A stretch of 64,000 bases of DNA from Tardiphaga robiniae (GTDB lineage Bacteria > Pseudomonadota > Alphaproteobacteria > Rhizobiales > Xanthobacteraceae), in NCBI RefSeq assembly GCF_013359755.1, contig NZ_JABMCJ010000087.1, positions 1 to 64,000 of the forward strand. The letters run 5' to 3'. Below the pieces are notes generated by a model. It was not told where the DNA came from, did no database searches, and was given only the letters and a program-made list of their open reading frames with translations. The translations under genes and the position numbers were made by a program. This document shows, one piece after another, positions 44,219-53,417 of the stretch; the first letter of the stretch is position 1, and each line of letters begins with the position of its first letter.

Positions 44219-45073
44219 ATGAACACGCGTCCATTTCTCGGATGGTTTGTCTCGCCGGCCGGCCTCGTTGCTGTGGGCCTGATCGCGGCGATGCTGGCTG
44301 TCTTTCAGTACAGCGTGCGGGCCTATATTCCCGGTACGCTCGAAGTCGGCGGGTTCACCTCGGCCAATTTCGAAGCCATGCTGCGGCCGCTCTACGCGCT
44401 GGCATTCTGGAATACGGTGCTGATCTGTTTTGAAACGGCGGTGTTCACGCTGCTTCTGGCCTATCCGCTGGCCTATGCGCTGACACGAACCAACAGTTCC
44501 GCGCTGCGCTCCTTCATCCTGATCGTGTCGGTGACGCCGCTGTTTCTCGGCGAGGTGGTGCGGACCTATTCCTGGATGATCGTGCTTGGCAATAACGGCT
44601 TCCTGAACACGCTGCTGCTCAAGCTTGGCCTCGTGGATCGCCCGTTGCGCATGATGTTTACTTCGGGCGGCGTGATCGCGGCACTGGTGCATGTGACCAT
44701 GCCGATCATGGTCATCATGCTGGCCGCGGCGCTGTCGCATATCGACCGCAATTACGAGAAAGCCGCCGAAAGTCTTGGCGCGGGCCCAATCCGCATCTTC
44801 ATGACCATCACGCTGCCGCTGTCGATGCCCGGCATCGTTGCCGGCTTCTCGACCGCCTTTGCCTGGACCTTCAGCGCGTTTGCGACGCCGCAGCTGATCG
44901 GCGGCGGCCGCGTCGCCACCGTGTCGACGCTGATCTATCAGCTTGGCTTCTCGTCGTTCAACTTTCCCTTTGCCGCCAGCCTCTCCATCATCGGCCTCGC
45001 ATTGTCGTTGGCTGTGATCGCGCTGCTGAAGAAAGCCGCGAGCCCGCTCGAACGTATGGCGGGCACCACATGA
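44219..45073 (+). CDS. ABC transporter permease, PotB-type
   Basis: The 284-aa membrane protein has six hydrophobic helices and the ATPase-coupling loop YEKAAESLGAGPIRIFMTITLP. The start at ATG 44219 gives a short cytoplasmic tail; a start at 44186 would add 11 polar residues. It overlaps the next permease gene by 4 nt. Confidence 0.9.
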   Translation: MNTRPFLGWFVSPAGLVAVGLIAAMLAVFQYSVRAYIPGTLEVGGFTSANFEAMLRPLYALAFWNTVLICFETAVFTLLLAYPLAYALTRTNSSALRSFILIVSVTPLFLGEVVRTYSWMIVLGNNGFLNTLLLKLGLVDRPLRMMFTSGGVIAALVHVTMPIMVIMLAAALSHIDRNYEKAAESLGAGPIRIFMTITLPLSMPGIVAGFSTAFAWTFSAFATPQLIGGGRVATVSTLIYQLGFSSFNFPFAASLSIIGLALSLAVIALLKKAASPLERMAGTT

Positions 45074-45885
45074 AGCGCTCACCTGCAACCCTCGCGCTGC
45101 GCTGGTCGGGCCGCGTCCTCGTCGCCGCCATTCTTCTATTCGTGCTGTTGCCCGGCGTTGTCGTAGCGATCTCGGCATTCAACGATCGTGCGATCCTGCA
45201 ATTTCCGCCGCAGTCATGGTCGCTGCGCTGGTTCTATCGTGCGTTTTCCTATGCCGATTTCGCGAAGGGGTTCTGGAATGGCCTGACCGTGACGGTCTGG
45301 GCATCCAGCATCGCGGTCGTCGTGGGATCGGCGTTTGCCTTTGCCATTCATCGCTATAAATTCGCGCTCAGGGATTTCCTCGAAGGCATTCTGCTGTCTC
45401 CGCTGATCATCCCGCATTACACCGTCGGTCTTGGCATTCTCATCCTCGCCTCGCAGACGGGGATTGGACGCGGCTTTCCGCTCGTCATCTTCGCCCATGT
45501 GGTGATGGTGTTGCCCTTCGTGATGCGCAGCACTTACATTTCGCTGGAAAATCTCGACACGCGCCTGGAGCTGGCCGCGTCCAGTCTCGGTGCCACGCCG
45601 CTGCGGATCCTGTTTACCGTGACGATCCCGCTGCTGATTCCGGGCTTGCTCAGCGGCTGGCTGTTCGCGGCGATCCTGTCCTTCAACGAATTCACGGCGA
45701 CGTTGTTCGTCAGCAGCCAGGCCACGCAGACGCTGCCGGTCGCCATGTATAATTACGTCCGCGAATTCGCGGATCCCACATTGGCCGCGCTGTCGGTCAT
45801 CTACATCGTCGTGACCGCAACCTTGCTCACGATCGCCAATTCCTTCCTGGGCCTCGGGAAAATCCTGAATGTTGATGCGCACTGA
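45070..45885 (+). CDS. ABC transporter permease, PotC-type
   Basis: The 271-aa membrane protein has the coupling loop LELAASSLGATPLRILFTVT and the N-terminal helix followed by SAFNDRAILQFPPQSWSLRW typical of PotC. It starts four bases before the previous stop (ATGA). Confidence 0.9.
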   Translation: MKRSPATLALRWSGRVLVAAILLFVLLPGVVVAISAFNDRAILQFPPQSWSLRWFYRAFSYADFAKGFWNGLTVTVWASSIAVVVGSAFAFAIHRYKFALRDFLEGILLSPLIIPHYTVGLGILILASQTGIGRGFPLVIFAHVVMVLPFVMRSTYISLENLDTRLELAASSLGATPLRILFTVTIPLLIPGLLSGWLFAAILSFNEFTATLFVSSQATQTLPVAMYNYVREFADPTLAALSVIYIVVTATLLTIANSFLGLGKILNVDAH

Positions 45886-47017
45886 TCCAATGACGGCACA
45901 CACGCCAGCCGCGGCGAGCGACAAGATTCGTCCGGCGGTGCAGCTCGACGGCGTCACCAAGCGCTTCGGCGATTCCATGGCGCTGCATGAGGCCTGGCTG
46001 AAGATCCGGCCGAGCGAGTTCATGACTCTGCTGGGCCCATCCGGCTGCGGAAAGACGACGCTGCTCAATCTGGTTGCCGGCTTCCTCGAAGCCGATAATG
46101 GCGAGATCTTCATCGACGGCGATCTGGTCACGGAGACGCCGGCGCATATGCGTGAGATCGGCATCGTGTTCCAGAACTATGCGCTGTTCCCGCATATGAG
46201 CGTCGCCAAGAACGTGGCTTACGGATTGAAGACCCGCGGCGTCGAGAAGAGGGAGATCGCGCGCCGCGTCGATGAGGCGCTGGCGCTGGTCAAGCTGTCG
46301 GGCTTCGCCGACCGCAAGCCCAAACAGCTGTCAGGCGGTCAGCAGCAGCGCGTCGCGCTTGCGCGGGCCCTGGTGATCAAGCCGAAGGTGCTGCTGCTCG
46401 ACGAGCCGTTCTCGGCGCTCGACAAGAATCTGCGCGGCTCGATGCAGGTCGAGCTCAAGCAGATCCAGCGCGAGCTCGGCGTCACCACGATCTTCGTGAC
46501 GCATGATCAGGGTGAGGCGCTGTCGATGTCGGATCGTATCGCCGTGATGTCGGCCGGGCGCATTCGGCAGATCGCGGCCCCCGACGATATCTATCGCCGT
46601 CCGGCGGATCGCTTCGTCGCGTCCTTCGTCGGCGACGCCAATATCCTCAACGGGCGTCTTGTCGAGAAGCGCGGCGATGTCGCGGTGGTCTCGGTCGGCG
46701 ACATCAGCGCCGAAGTTCCCGCAGCGCCGATTGCTGCGCTCTCGGCCGGTGATGCATTGGACGTCTTCGTGCGGCCGGAGCATCTCGCTGTCACGTCGCG
46801 CGGCGTATCGGGGTCGCTGCCCGGCACCGTGACGACACAGGTGTTTCAGGGCGGCCATGTCGATCTCTATATCGACGCGCCCGGCAGTGCGCGCGAGCGC
46901 ATCCTGCTGCGTTCGCCGGGCATTGCGGCGCTGTCGTCCTGTCCGGTCGGAGCCGAGATCGGATTGACCATCGGCTCCGACGATATCGTGGCGTTTCCGC
47001 CACGCGAGGCGGCGTGA
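45869..47017 (+). CDS. ABC transporter ATP-binding protein, PotA-type
   Basis: The 382-aa ATPase has all motifs: Walker A GPSGCGKTT, Q-loop VFQNYALFP, signature LSGGQQQR, Walker B VLLLDEPFSALD and switch His in FVTHDQGEA. A C-terminal TOBE domain (about residues 290-380) is typical for polyamine/iron-type importers. ATG 45869 or 45890 is the start; the first overlaps the permease. Confidence 0.93.
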   Translation: MLMRTDPMTAHTPAAASDKIRPAVQLDGVTKRFGDSMALHEAWLKIRPSEFMTLLGPSGCGKTTLLNLVAGFLEADNGEIFIDGDLVTETPAHMREIGIVFQNYALFPHMSVAKNVAYGLKTRGVEKREIARRVDEALALVKLSGFADRKPKQLSGGQQQRVALARALVIKPKVLLLDEPFSALDKNLRGSMQVELKQIQRELGVTTIFVTHDQGEALSMSDRIAVMSAGRIRQIAAPDDIYRRPADRFVASFVGDANILNGRLVEKRGDVAVVSVGDISAEVPAAPIAALSAGDALDVFVRPEHLAVTSRGVSGSLPGTVTTQVFQGGHVDLYIDAPGSARERILLRSPGIAALSSCPVGAEIGLTIGSDDIVAFPPREAA

Positions 47018-47028
47018 GGCGGCCGCGT

Positions 47029-47682
47029 CTAGAACGACGGCGCGGCGCCCGGATTCATCGCGCGCGCGACATAGTCCTTCTGCTGCGGCCGGTAGCGCTC
47101 CCACAGCGCGCGGAGTTCATCGATCGGAGCGTCGTGCCAGTCGACACGCAGGTCGACCACCGGCCAGTCGAAGCGATCCGCCACATGCAGGCCAGCTGCA
47201 TGTTCGTCGTCGGTCTCGCCGCCGGCATCGAGGCCGGCTTCCAGCGCCGACAGCAATCGCTCCGCCAGCGGCTGTCCGGCCGTAGCTTCGAACTTTGCGA
47301 TCATCACGCTCGGGACTTTTTCATCGACCAGCAGATTGCCCATCGCGAGACAACCATTGCCCTGCGCAATGCCGACGATCGGCAGCGCCTGCGCGCCGGA
47401 ATGCCACGCCACCTGACCGTAGCGATCAATCACACCGACCTGCCGCCATGCGGGCTGCGGCGTGCCGAGCGTGAGATTGTTGAGGACGGCTCCGGCGCCA
47501 AGGCCCTGACGCAGCAGTGCGAGGCCGGTCGGGCCGAGCGACGGATCAGTGACATTCTGCGACACCACGAGACCGAGCGGCCCTACCCAGGCGCAGCGCG
47601 CCGGCACGGCAATGCTGGACGACGTAATGGCAATGCCGAACGCGCCGGTCTCCGGACAACGTGCCGAGATGGAATAGGTCAT
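47029..47682 (-). CDS. DUF1028 family protein (Ntn-hydrolase-like)
   Basis: The 217-aa protein matches DUF1028: TYSISARCPETGAFGIAITS at the start, RCAWVGPLGLVVSQNVTDP and the GVIDRYGQVAWHSG stretch. The fold is related to N-terminal nucleophile hydrolases, and Thr2 could become the N-terminal residue after Met removal; no activity is established. ATG 47682 is chosen over 47742. It is divergent from the M20 deacylase and convergent with the ABC operon. Confidence 0.85.
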   Translation of the reverse strand: MTYSISARCPETGAFGIAITSSSIAVPARCAWVGPLGLVVSQNVTDPSLGPTGLALLRQGLGAGAVLNNLTLGTPQPAWRQVGVIDRYGQVAWHSGAQALPIVGIAQGNGCLAMGNLLVDEKVPSVMIAKFEATAGQPLAERLLSALEAGLDAGGETDDEHAAGLHVADRFDWPVVDLRVDWHDAPIDELRALWERYRPQQKDYVARAMNPGAAPSF

Positions 47683-47703
47683 CGTGATGCTCCCGCAATC
47701 GTA

Positions 47704-47749
47704 AAAGTATTTGGAGTATAGATGATCGAGAGAATAGCTCAAATACTTT
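47704..47749. promoter_or_regulatory. 10-bp inverted repeat around the deacylase start
   Basis: AAAGTATTTG (47704-47713) and CAAATACTTT (47740-47749) are perfect complements separated by 26 nt. They bracket the ATG (47722) of the deacylase, inside an unusually A/T-rich stretch. It could be an operator or an mRNA hairpin that hides the start codon. Confidence 0.45.
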
Positions 47750-48900
47750 GCGAGCTGATCAGTATTGAAAGTATAAGTTCGAATTCGAACCTCGATATCG
47801 TCGCATATATCGAGCGGATACTTGCATCGTCGGGCGTGTCTTCGCGCCGCGTGCCGTCGCCTGATGGCTGCAAGGCCTCGCTGCTCGCGACTATCGGTCC
47901 CGTGGATCGTCCTGGCGTGGTCCTGTCAGCGCATACGGACGTGGTGCCGGTGGAGGGGCAGGCCTGGACCGTGCCGCCATTCGCCGGCGTGATCCGCGAT
48001 GAGCGCGTCTATGGCCGCGGTGCGACCGACATGAAGGGCTTTCTTGCTGTCGTTCTCGCGGCCGTGCCGCGCTTCAAGGAGGCCACAACTGCTGCGCCCC
48101 TGCATCTGGCATTTTCCTATGACGAGGAAGTCGGATGTCGCGGCGCCCCCGATCTCGTGTGTGCGCTCATGCAGTCCGTCGTGCCACCGGTGCTCGCCAT
48201 CGTGGGTGAGCCCACCACGATGCGCGTCGTTCGCGCGCACAAGGGCAAGGTCGCGCGTCGCCTGACGGTCACCGGTCGCACCGGTCATTCGGCGATGCCG
48301 CATCGTGCGGCCAATGCGGTCGATGCGGGCGTTGCGATCGCGCATGCGCTGCGTGGCTTCGCTGATGAGGAAGTCGCGCGCGGCGGCGATGCGGCATTCG
48401 ATCCGCCATACACGACCATTCACGTTGGCTCGCTGCATGGCGGCAGCATGGTCAATCTGGTGCCGGAACGGGCCGTGCTGGAATACGAGATCCGCACCAT
48501 GCCAGGCCGTGACGCGGGCGAGATTCTTGCGCGGGTCGATGAGGTGGTCGCGCGCGAGCGTGATCGGCTGCGCGCCAGTGCGCCGGAGGCTGACATCGTC
48601 TCCGAGGAACTGTCGGCCTATCCCGGGCTCGATACTGCTGCCGATGCCTCCATGACGCGTCTGGTCGCAGAAATGGCAGGCGATACGCAACCCGCAACCA
48701 CAGTCGCCTTCGGTACCGAGGCCGGCCTCTACGCAGAGGCGGGGATTCCGACGCTGGTCTGCGGACCCGGCGATATGGCGCGGGGGCACAAAGCCGACGA
48801 GTGGATCGGCTTCGACGAACTCGCAGCCGCAAACGTGATGATGGACAGGCTGGCGGATTTGCTGCGTCGGCCGAGTGAAGAGTGGATACGCGTATCATGA
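47722..48900 (+). CDS. M20-family deacylase, ArgE-like
   Basis: The 392-aa enzyme has the metal-binding layout of ArgE/DapE: LSAHTDVVPV (His and Asp), GRGATDMKGF (Asp), FSYDEEVGCRG (catalytic Glu pair), and a late His in GDMARGHKADEW. It would hydrolyse an N-acyl amino acid or similar amide. GGAG lies 6 nt before the ATG. The first 60 nt are poorer in G and C than the rest of the gene. Confidence 0.88.
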   Translation: MIERIAQILCELISIESISSNSNLDIVAYIERILASSGVSSRRVPSPDGCKASLLATIGPVDRPGVVLSAHTDVVPVEGQAWTVPPFAGVIRDERVYGRGATDMKGFLAVVLAAVPRFKEATTAAPLHLAFSYDEEVGCRGAPDLVCALMQSVVPPVLAIVGEPTTMRVVRAHKGKVARRLTVTGRTGHSAMPHRAANAVDAGVAIAHALRGFADEEVARGGDAAFDPPYTTIHVGSLHGGSMVNLVPERAVLEYEIRTMPGRDAGEILARVDEVVARERDRLRASAPEADIVSEELSAYPGLDTAADASMTRLVAEMAGDTQPATTVAFGTEAGLYAEAGIPTLVCGPGDMARGHKADEWIGFDELAAANVMMDRLADLLRRPSEEWIRVS

Positions 48901-49907
48901 AGAACGAAGTGTCGACGATCATGTCGACCATGCAGGCGATCATCGCGACGCAAGCAGGCGGTCCTGACGTTCTGACCCAAGTCGAACGACCAGTGCCGGT
49001 GCCCGGTCCTGGCGAAGTGTTGATCGAGGTCGCAGCAGCCGGCGTCAATCGCCCTGATCTGATGCAGCGGAGCGGTGCCGTGCCGCTGCCGCCGGGTGTC
49101 ACTGACGTGCTCGGGCTCGAAGTCGCTGGCCGCGTGGTCGGAGGCGACGCTGCGTTGCTGGGGCAGGCGGTGATGGCCTTGGTGAAGGGCGGCGGTTACG
49201 CGCGCTATTGCATCGCCAAGGCGTCGCATTGTCTTGCGGTGCCCGAGGGGCTGACGATGGAGCAGGCGGCGGCATTGCCCGAAGCGCTCTTCACCGTCTG
49301 GCACAATCTGTTCGAACGCGGCCGGTTGGCGAAGGGCGAGACCGTGCTGGTGCATGGCGGTGCCAGTGGTATCGGCACCATCGCGATCCGCTTGGCCATC
49401 GCGCGCGGCGCGACGGCCATCGCGACCGTGGGCAGCGATGCCAAGAAGAAGGCGGTGGAAGCGCTCGGCGCCATCGCCATCAACTATCGTACCGACGACT
49501 TCGTTGTCGCAGCGCGCAACGCCACCGCGGGGCGCGGCGTCGATGTCGTGCTCGACATCGTCGGTGGCTCCTATGTGGCGCGCAATCTCGATGCGCTGGC
49601 ATCCGGCGGACGGCACGTCAGCCTGTCCTTCATGGAAGGCGGCGTGGTGCCGATCGATCTCGGTTTGGTGATGCGGAAGGGATTGTATCTGACGTCGTCG
49701 ACGCTGCGGCCGAAGTCCGATGAGGAGAAGACCGCAATCGCTGCCGCGCTCCGTGCCGAGGTGCTGCCGCTGGTGGCATCCGGCGAGGTGAGGCCGCTGA
49801 TCTGGCGCCAGTTGCCTCTCGGAGATGCAGCGCGAGCTCACCGCATTCTGGAAGCCAATGAAAATATCGGCAAGGTCCTGCTGCTGCCGGCTGGCGCCGC
49901 CGCATGA
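48897..49907 (+). CDS. NADPH:quinone oxidoreductase, PIG3/zinc-type family
   Basis: The 336-aa medium-chain dehydrogenase homologue has VLIEVAAAGVNRPDLMQRSG near the start, the cofactor motif VLVHGGASGIGTIAIRLA and the NADPH-specific IATVGSDAKKKAVEALGA. Zinc ligands are absent, as in quinone reductases. ATG 48897 overlaps the deacylase stop (ATGA). It may reduce an enone or quinone intermediate of the pathway. Confidence 0.88.
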   Translation: MKNEVSTIMSTMQAIIATQAGGPDVLTQVERPVPVPGPGEVLIEVAAAGVNRPDLMQRSGAVPLPPGVTDVLGLEVAGRVVGGDAALLGQAVMALVKGGGYARYCIAKASHCLAVPEGLTMEQAAALPEALFTVWHNLFERGRLAKGETVLVHGGASGIGTIAIRLAIARGATAIATVGSDAKKKAVEALGAIAINYRTDDFVVAARNATAGRGVDVVLDIVGGSYVARNLDALASGGRHVSLSFMEGGVVPIDLGLVMRKGLYLTSSTLRPKSDEEKTAIAAALRAEVLPLVASGEVRPLIWRQLPLGDAARAHRILEANENIGKVLLLPAGAAA

Positions 49908-49955
49908 GCAGCGATGTCGAGCGCAAAAGCCGCATATCGATACAGGAGCAGTCCC

Positions 49956-50381
49956 ATGGCGACGACTAAACCCTCTCTCAAGCTGACTCATGAAGGCGCG
50001 CTCAAAGCGCTGGCGGGTGCCGTCGCCAAGGCGGAGGAGCTTGGCGTGGCACAGAACGTTACGATCGTCGACGATGGCGGCAATCTGCTAGCTTTTGTCC
50101 GGATGGACGGCGCCAAACTGCTGTCGCGGGAAACATCGATGTCCAAGGCCATCACGGCCGCGTCGCATCGGCAGCCGACATCGCGGCTCAATCCCGCCGA
50201 CGAGATCAAGCTGGCTATCGCCGGCGGTGGCCGCCTGACCAATCTCGAAGGCGGATTGCCGATCGTGATTGCTGGTCAATGTATCGGGGCGGTCGGCGTC
50301 GGGTCGGGCACCGGCGCGCAGGACGTCGAAGTCGCGCGTGCCGCGCTGGCCGCCATCGACGCGGAGGATCAGAAGCCATGA
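49956..50381 (+). CDS. HbpS/GlcG-like (DUF336) protein, cytoplasmic
   Basis: The 141-aa protein has the family layout: LTHEGALKALAGAVAKAEEL, VTIVDDGGNLLAFVRMDGAK and a Gly-rich C-terminal core (IVIAGQCIGAVGVGSGTGAQDVEVA in two pieces). There is no signal peptide, unlike the sox-linked paralogue at 28004-28504. GGAGCAG precedes the ATG at 49956. Its job in the catabolic cluster is unknown. Confidence 0.82.
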   Translation: MATTKPSLKLTHEGALKALAGAVAKAEELGVAQNVTIVDDGGNLLAFVRMDGAKLLSRETSMSKAITAASHRQPTSRLNPADEIKLAIAGGGRLTNLEGGLPIVIAGQCIGAVGVGSGTGAQDVEVARAALAAIDAEDQKP

Positions 50382-50998
50382 GCAACAAGATCGAACTGTT
50401 CTACGCGCCGACATCGCCCTATGTCCGCAAGGTCATGGCCTGTGCGATTGAGCTGGGGATCGCCGATCGTATCGTGAAGCTGCCCAGCGCCGCGCATCCG
50501 TTGAAGCGCGACGAGCGGATCGCAAATTTCAACCCGCTCGCCAAGGTGCCGGCGGCGAAGCTGGCGGATGGTACGCTGCTGTTCGACAGCCGGGTGATTT
50601 GCGAATATCTCGACGACTTCGGACACGGCTCGCTGTTTCCGCGCGGGCCCGAGCGTTGGCAGGTGCTCACCGAGCAGGCGCTCGGAGATGGCCTGCTCGA
50701 TGCGGCATTGCTCACGCGCTATGAGAATACCTGCCGTCGCGACGAGATCAGATCGGCGGAGTGGATCGATGGTCAGATGACCAAGATTGCTGCGGCGCTC
50801 GATGAGATGGAAAACTCTGTCGCATCGTTCGGCGCCCGGGTCAGCATCGGCAGTCTCACCATCGCTTGCGCGCTCGGCTATCTGGATTTTCGTTTCGCAT
50901 CATTCGACTGGCGCAGCTCGCGGCCGGCCCTGACCGACTGGTTCGCAACCGTGTCGGAGCGGCCGTCACTACGAGATACATTTCCGGCCGAGGCGTAA
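50378..50998 (+). CDS. glutathione S-transferase family protein
   Basis: The 206-aa protein has the thioredoxin-like N-terminal domain (ELFYAPTSPYVRKVMACAIE; FDSRVICEYLDD) and the helical C-terminal domain. SPYVRK at the active-site loop fits the Ser/Tyr class. It overlaps the previous gene by ATGA. It may conjugate or isomerise an electrophilic intermediate. Confidence 0.88.
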   Translation: MSNKIELFYAPTSPYVRKVMACAIELGIADRIVKLPSAAHPLKRDERIANFNPLAKVPAAKLADGTLLFDSRVICEYLDDFGHGSLFPRGPERWQVLTEQALGDGLLDAALLTRYENTCRRDEIRSAEWIDGQMTKIAAALDEMENSVASFGARVSIGSLTIACALGYLDFRFASFDWRSSRPALTDWFATVSERPSLRDTFPAEA

Positions 50999-51006
50999 TT
51001 CTGTCG

Positions 51007-51279
51007 TCAGCTTTCGGCCTCGACCCAGTTCAGCGTCATCCGCATCGCATGGCTGTGCCGGGCTTCGATTAACCACTGTTCTTCGCGATAGCAGATCGAG
51101 CGCAGCAGGCTCTCGATGGCGAAGGAGGCGAAGAACCGCGGCGTGATTTGCTCGACCTCGATGGGGCCGAGCGGAAAAGCGACGATCGACGCTGCCTTGA
51201 GGTGGCTGTCGTTGGGACGTGGTTCTGAGGCGCGCAGCAGATTGAGCGTCTCTATGGCAATGGTTTTCTGACCGGGCAT
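51007..51279 (-). CDS. hypothetical protein, 90 aa
   Basis: The ATG at 51279 gives MPGQKTIAIETLNLLRASEP and a C-terminal part with YREEQWLIEARHSHAMRMTL, a helical, protein-like sequence. No domain is recognised. It is the end of a longer open frame whose upstream part overlaps the diguanylate cyclase and is not credible. Related short proteins occur in Bradyrhizobium relatives, as I recall; this needs a search. Confidence 0.5.
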   Translation of the reverse strand: MPGQKTIAIETLNLLRASEPRPNDSHLKAASIVAFPLGPIEVEQITPRFFASFAIESLLRSICYREEQWLIEARHSHAMRMTLNWVEAES

Positions 51280-51352
51280 CGGGGCATTCTGCCGAAAAAC
51301 CTTACGCTGCCATCCAGTGCTTAATTTTTCGTGGAACCGGGCGTCGCGCGGC

Positions 51353-52498
51353 TCAGGCGGCCAGATAAAAATCAGAAATCTGCACGCGATTTCGGCCCGC
51401 CGCCTTGGCTTGGTAGAGCGCCGCATCGGCCCGGCTAAGCAATGCCTGCAGCGTTTCAGGCTCGGCTGACCGGATCGCGATTCCCACGCTGACCGTGGCG
51501 TGGATAACACCGGCGGAAGTCGGGAACGTCTTTGTCTCCAGCGTTGATCGGATGCGCTCGGCGACAGCGGCCGCTGCTTTTGGGCTCGACGCGGATAGGA
51601 CAATGCAGAATTCCTCGCCGCCCAGACGCGCGGCAACATCTTCGGCGCGAATGTTCGAGAAGATGACTTCGGCAAAGGCCCGCAGCACGCGGTCGCCGGC
51701 GGCGTGGCCGAACTGATCGTTGATCGTTTTGAAGTGATCGAGATCCATCACCAGAATTGCAGTGTTGGATGCTGTCTCCGTTACCTTTTCGCCAAACAGC
51801 GCGCGCCGATTGAGCAGGCCGGTCAAAGGATCGGTCATGGCATCGGATTTATGCCGGTTCGACGTCCGGATCTGGTTGATTGTCAGTGACAGTGCACCGA
51901 TCCCGGTCAGACCGACGATCACCATCAGTGAATTGAACTGTTCTGCCCAATTCATCGGTCGATCGGTCAGCACGAATTGCCCGGTACGCAAGAGTTCGGC
52001 ACCGCAAGCCACGAACGATGCGGCCGTGACGAGATAAAGCAACGCATTTGCGACCATCAGCAGCGGTGCTTCGGCGCGCGCGTGCCAATATTGCGCAGCC
52101 GAGAGCGCAACGAGAAGGCCCGTGCCAAAATTCGCGGCCATCGTGCCGGTGCCGGTGTAACCAAGCGCAAAGCCGATGATCATCGGAACGAGCCCTGCAG
52201 TGGTGACGAGGGCGGCGCGGATCCAATGGGCCTGGTTCGAGCAGAATTGCGTGGTGCCCGCATAGATCACCCCGAAGCCGACAAGCAGCAATATGAATGC
52301 AGCGAGCTGTAGCCTCGAATCATATTGTTCGAAGCCTGCATAGATGATGACGGCAACGACCGTGGTCGCGAGACCGATCGACCAAGTCAGCAGATAGGTC
52401 TCGGATCGCGCGACGAGCCAGGTGGCGAGCAATGTGAGCGCGAGCGCTGCGCTCGAGAGTCCGATCGCTGCGAAGATGGAGGATTGATCTAGCAACAT
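51353..52498 (-). CDS. membrane-bound diguanylate cyclase (GGDEF)
   Basis: The 381-aa protein has an N-terminal membrane region of about six helices (residues 1-205) and a C-terminal GGDEF domain with LGGEEFCIVLS as the active-site motif. DPLTGLLNRRALF starts the domain. It makes cyclic di-GMP. No RxxD inhibitory site is evident before the active-site motif (RLGGEEF is preceded by AEDVAA). Confidence 0.92.
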   Translation of the reverse strand: MLLDQSSIFAAIGLSSAALALTLLATWLVARSETYLLTWSIGLATTVVAVIIYAGFEQYDSRLQLAAFILLLVGFGVIYAGTTQFCSNQAHWIRAALVTTAGLVPMIIGFALGYTGTGTMAANFGTGLLVALSAAQYWHARAEAPLLMVANALLYLVTAASFVACGAELLRTGQFVLTDRPMNWAEQFNSLMVIVGLTGIGALSLTINQIRTSNRHKSDAMTDPLTGLLNRRALFGEKVTETASNTAILVMDLDHFKTINDQFGHAAGDRVLRAFAEVIFSNIRAEDVAARLGGEEFCIVLSASSPKAAAAVAERIRSTLETKTFPTSAGVIHATVSVGIAIRSAEPETLQALLSRADAALYQAKAAGRNRVQISDFYLAA

Positions 52499-52718
52499 GA
52501 TGTCCGAACGCGGTGTAATTTATTTGATGCGCAATAAGCAGCACCCACTTACCACCGATCGCGGTCGGGGCCACCCATTTTGTATGGTGAGCAAAGCGTT
52601 ACCAGGCCTGTGGACGGGATGTCCGGAGATCGTCGTAAGGCCGGTTTTTGCGACGATTTGTGCCGGAACGAGACGCAGCCGTCGGCGTTTTCTTGCAGGG
52701 TGTCACAGAGGGTTGAAC

Positions 52719-52967
52719 ATGAAAAAGATTCTGGCGACGGCGGCAGCTGCACTGATGATCGCGAGTTTCACGGCGACGGCGGCGTCTGCGAAGAAAGTCC
52801 ATCGTGGCTACAAGGCGCACCACGGATATTACGGGGCCTATGGCCAGATGCGAGGTCCCGCGATCTTTCGTGGCAATGCGGCGATGAGCGGCAATCACGG
52901 CAATTCTGCCTATGGCAGCAACTCGCTCGGCCATATCAAGGGCGGCAATATCGGGGGCGGCAAGTAG
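52719..52967 (+). CDS. small exported Gly/His-rich protein, 82 aa
   Basis: A signal peptide (MKKILATAAAALMIASFTAT, cleavage near ASA) is followed by a basic, Gly/Tyr/His/Asn-rich mature part (HRGYKAHHGYYGAYGQMRG; NHGNSAYGSNSLGHIKGG). ATG 52719 is preferred over the upstream frame start. Similar in style to the secreted proteins at 17.4-19.1 kb. Confidence 0.65.
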   Translation: MKKILATAAAALMIASFTATAASAKKVHRGYKAHHGYYGAYGQMRGPAIFRGNAAMSGNHGNSAYGSNSLGHIKGGNIGGGK

Positions 52968-53084
52968 CGCGGCATTACATTGGGGAAGGCGAGATCGATC
53001 GTTTCAATGCGACCGATCTGGTTAACGTCTTTCTGATGGGTTGGTGGTAATTGGCTATACCGCAACTTACAGTTCAGGTTTGTC

Positions 53085-53408
53085 ATGCTCCCGGATGGTC
53101 GTTATTCGGCGTGGTTTCGTATTCCCGAGAATGAAGGCATGGGGATTATCACGCTCGCTGATGGTCGATTGTCGGGCGGCGATACGGTGATCGCCTATAG
53201 CGGTTCCTATATCCAGAACGGCGATGCTTTCACGGCGACGATTGCGACCCGCCGGCATGCGGACGGCCAGCCAACGATCTTCGGCATCGACGAGGTCGAG
53301 ATTGATCTGGTCGGGACATCCAAGACCACGACGGCGTCCTGCAGAGGTGTCGTCAAGCAACGCCCCGGCGTGCCGTTTGAGGTCGTGCTGGTGCGCATGG
53401 AAGGCTAG
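53085..53408 (+). CDS. GrlR-like small protein
   Basis: The 107-aa product matches the GrlR fold pattern: MLPDGRYSAWFRI, GMGIITLADGRLSGGDTVIA and YSGSYIQNGDAFTATI. In enteropathogenic E. coli, GrlR binds and restrains the activator GrlA of type III secretion. No type III genes occur here, so a different partner is likely. The similarity is at the level of pattern; structure comparison would decide. Confidence 0.6.
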   Translation: MLPDGRYSAWFRIPENEGMGIITLADGRLSGGDTVIAYSGSYIQNGDAFTATIATRRHADGQPTIFGIDEVEIDLVGTSKTTTASCRGVVKQRPGVPFEVVLVRMEG

Positions 53409-53417
53409 GCCTCCGGT

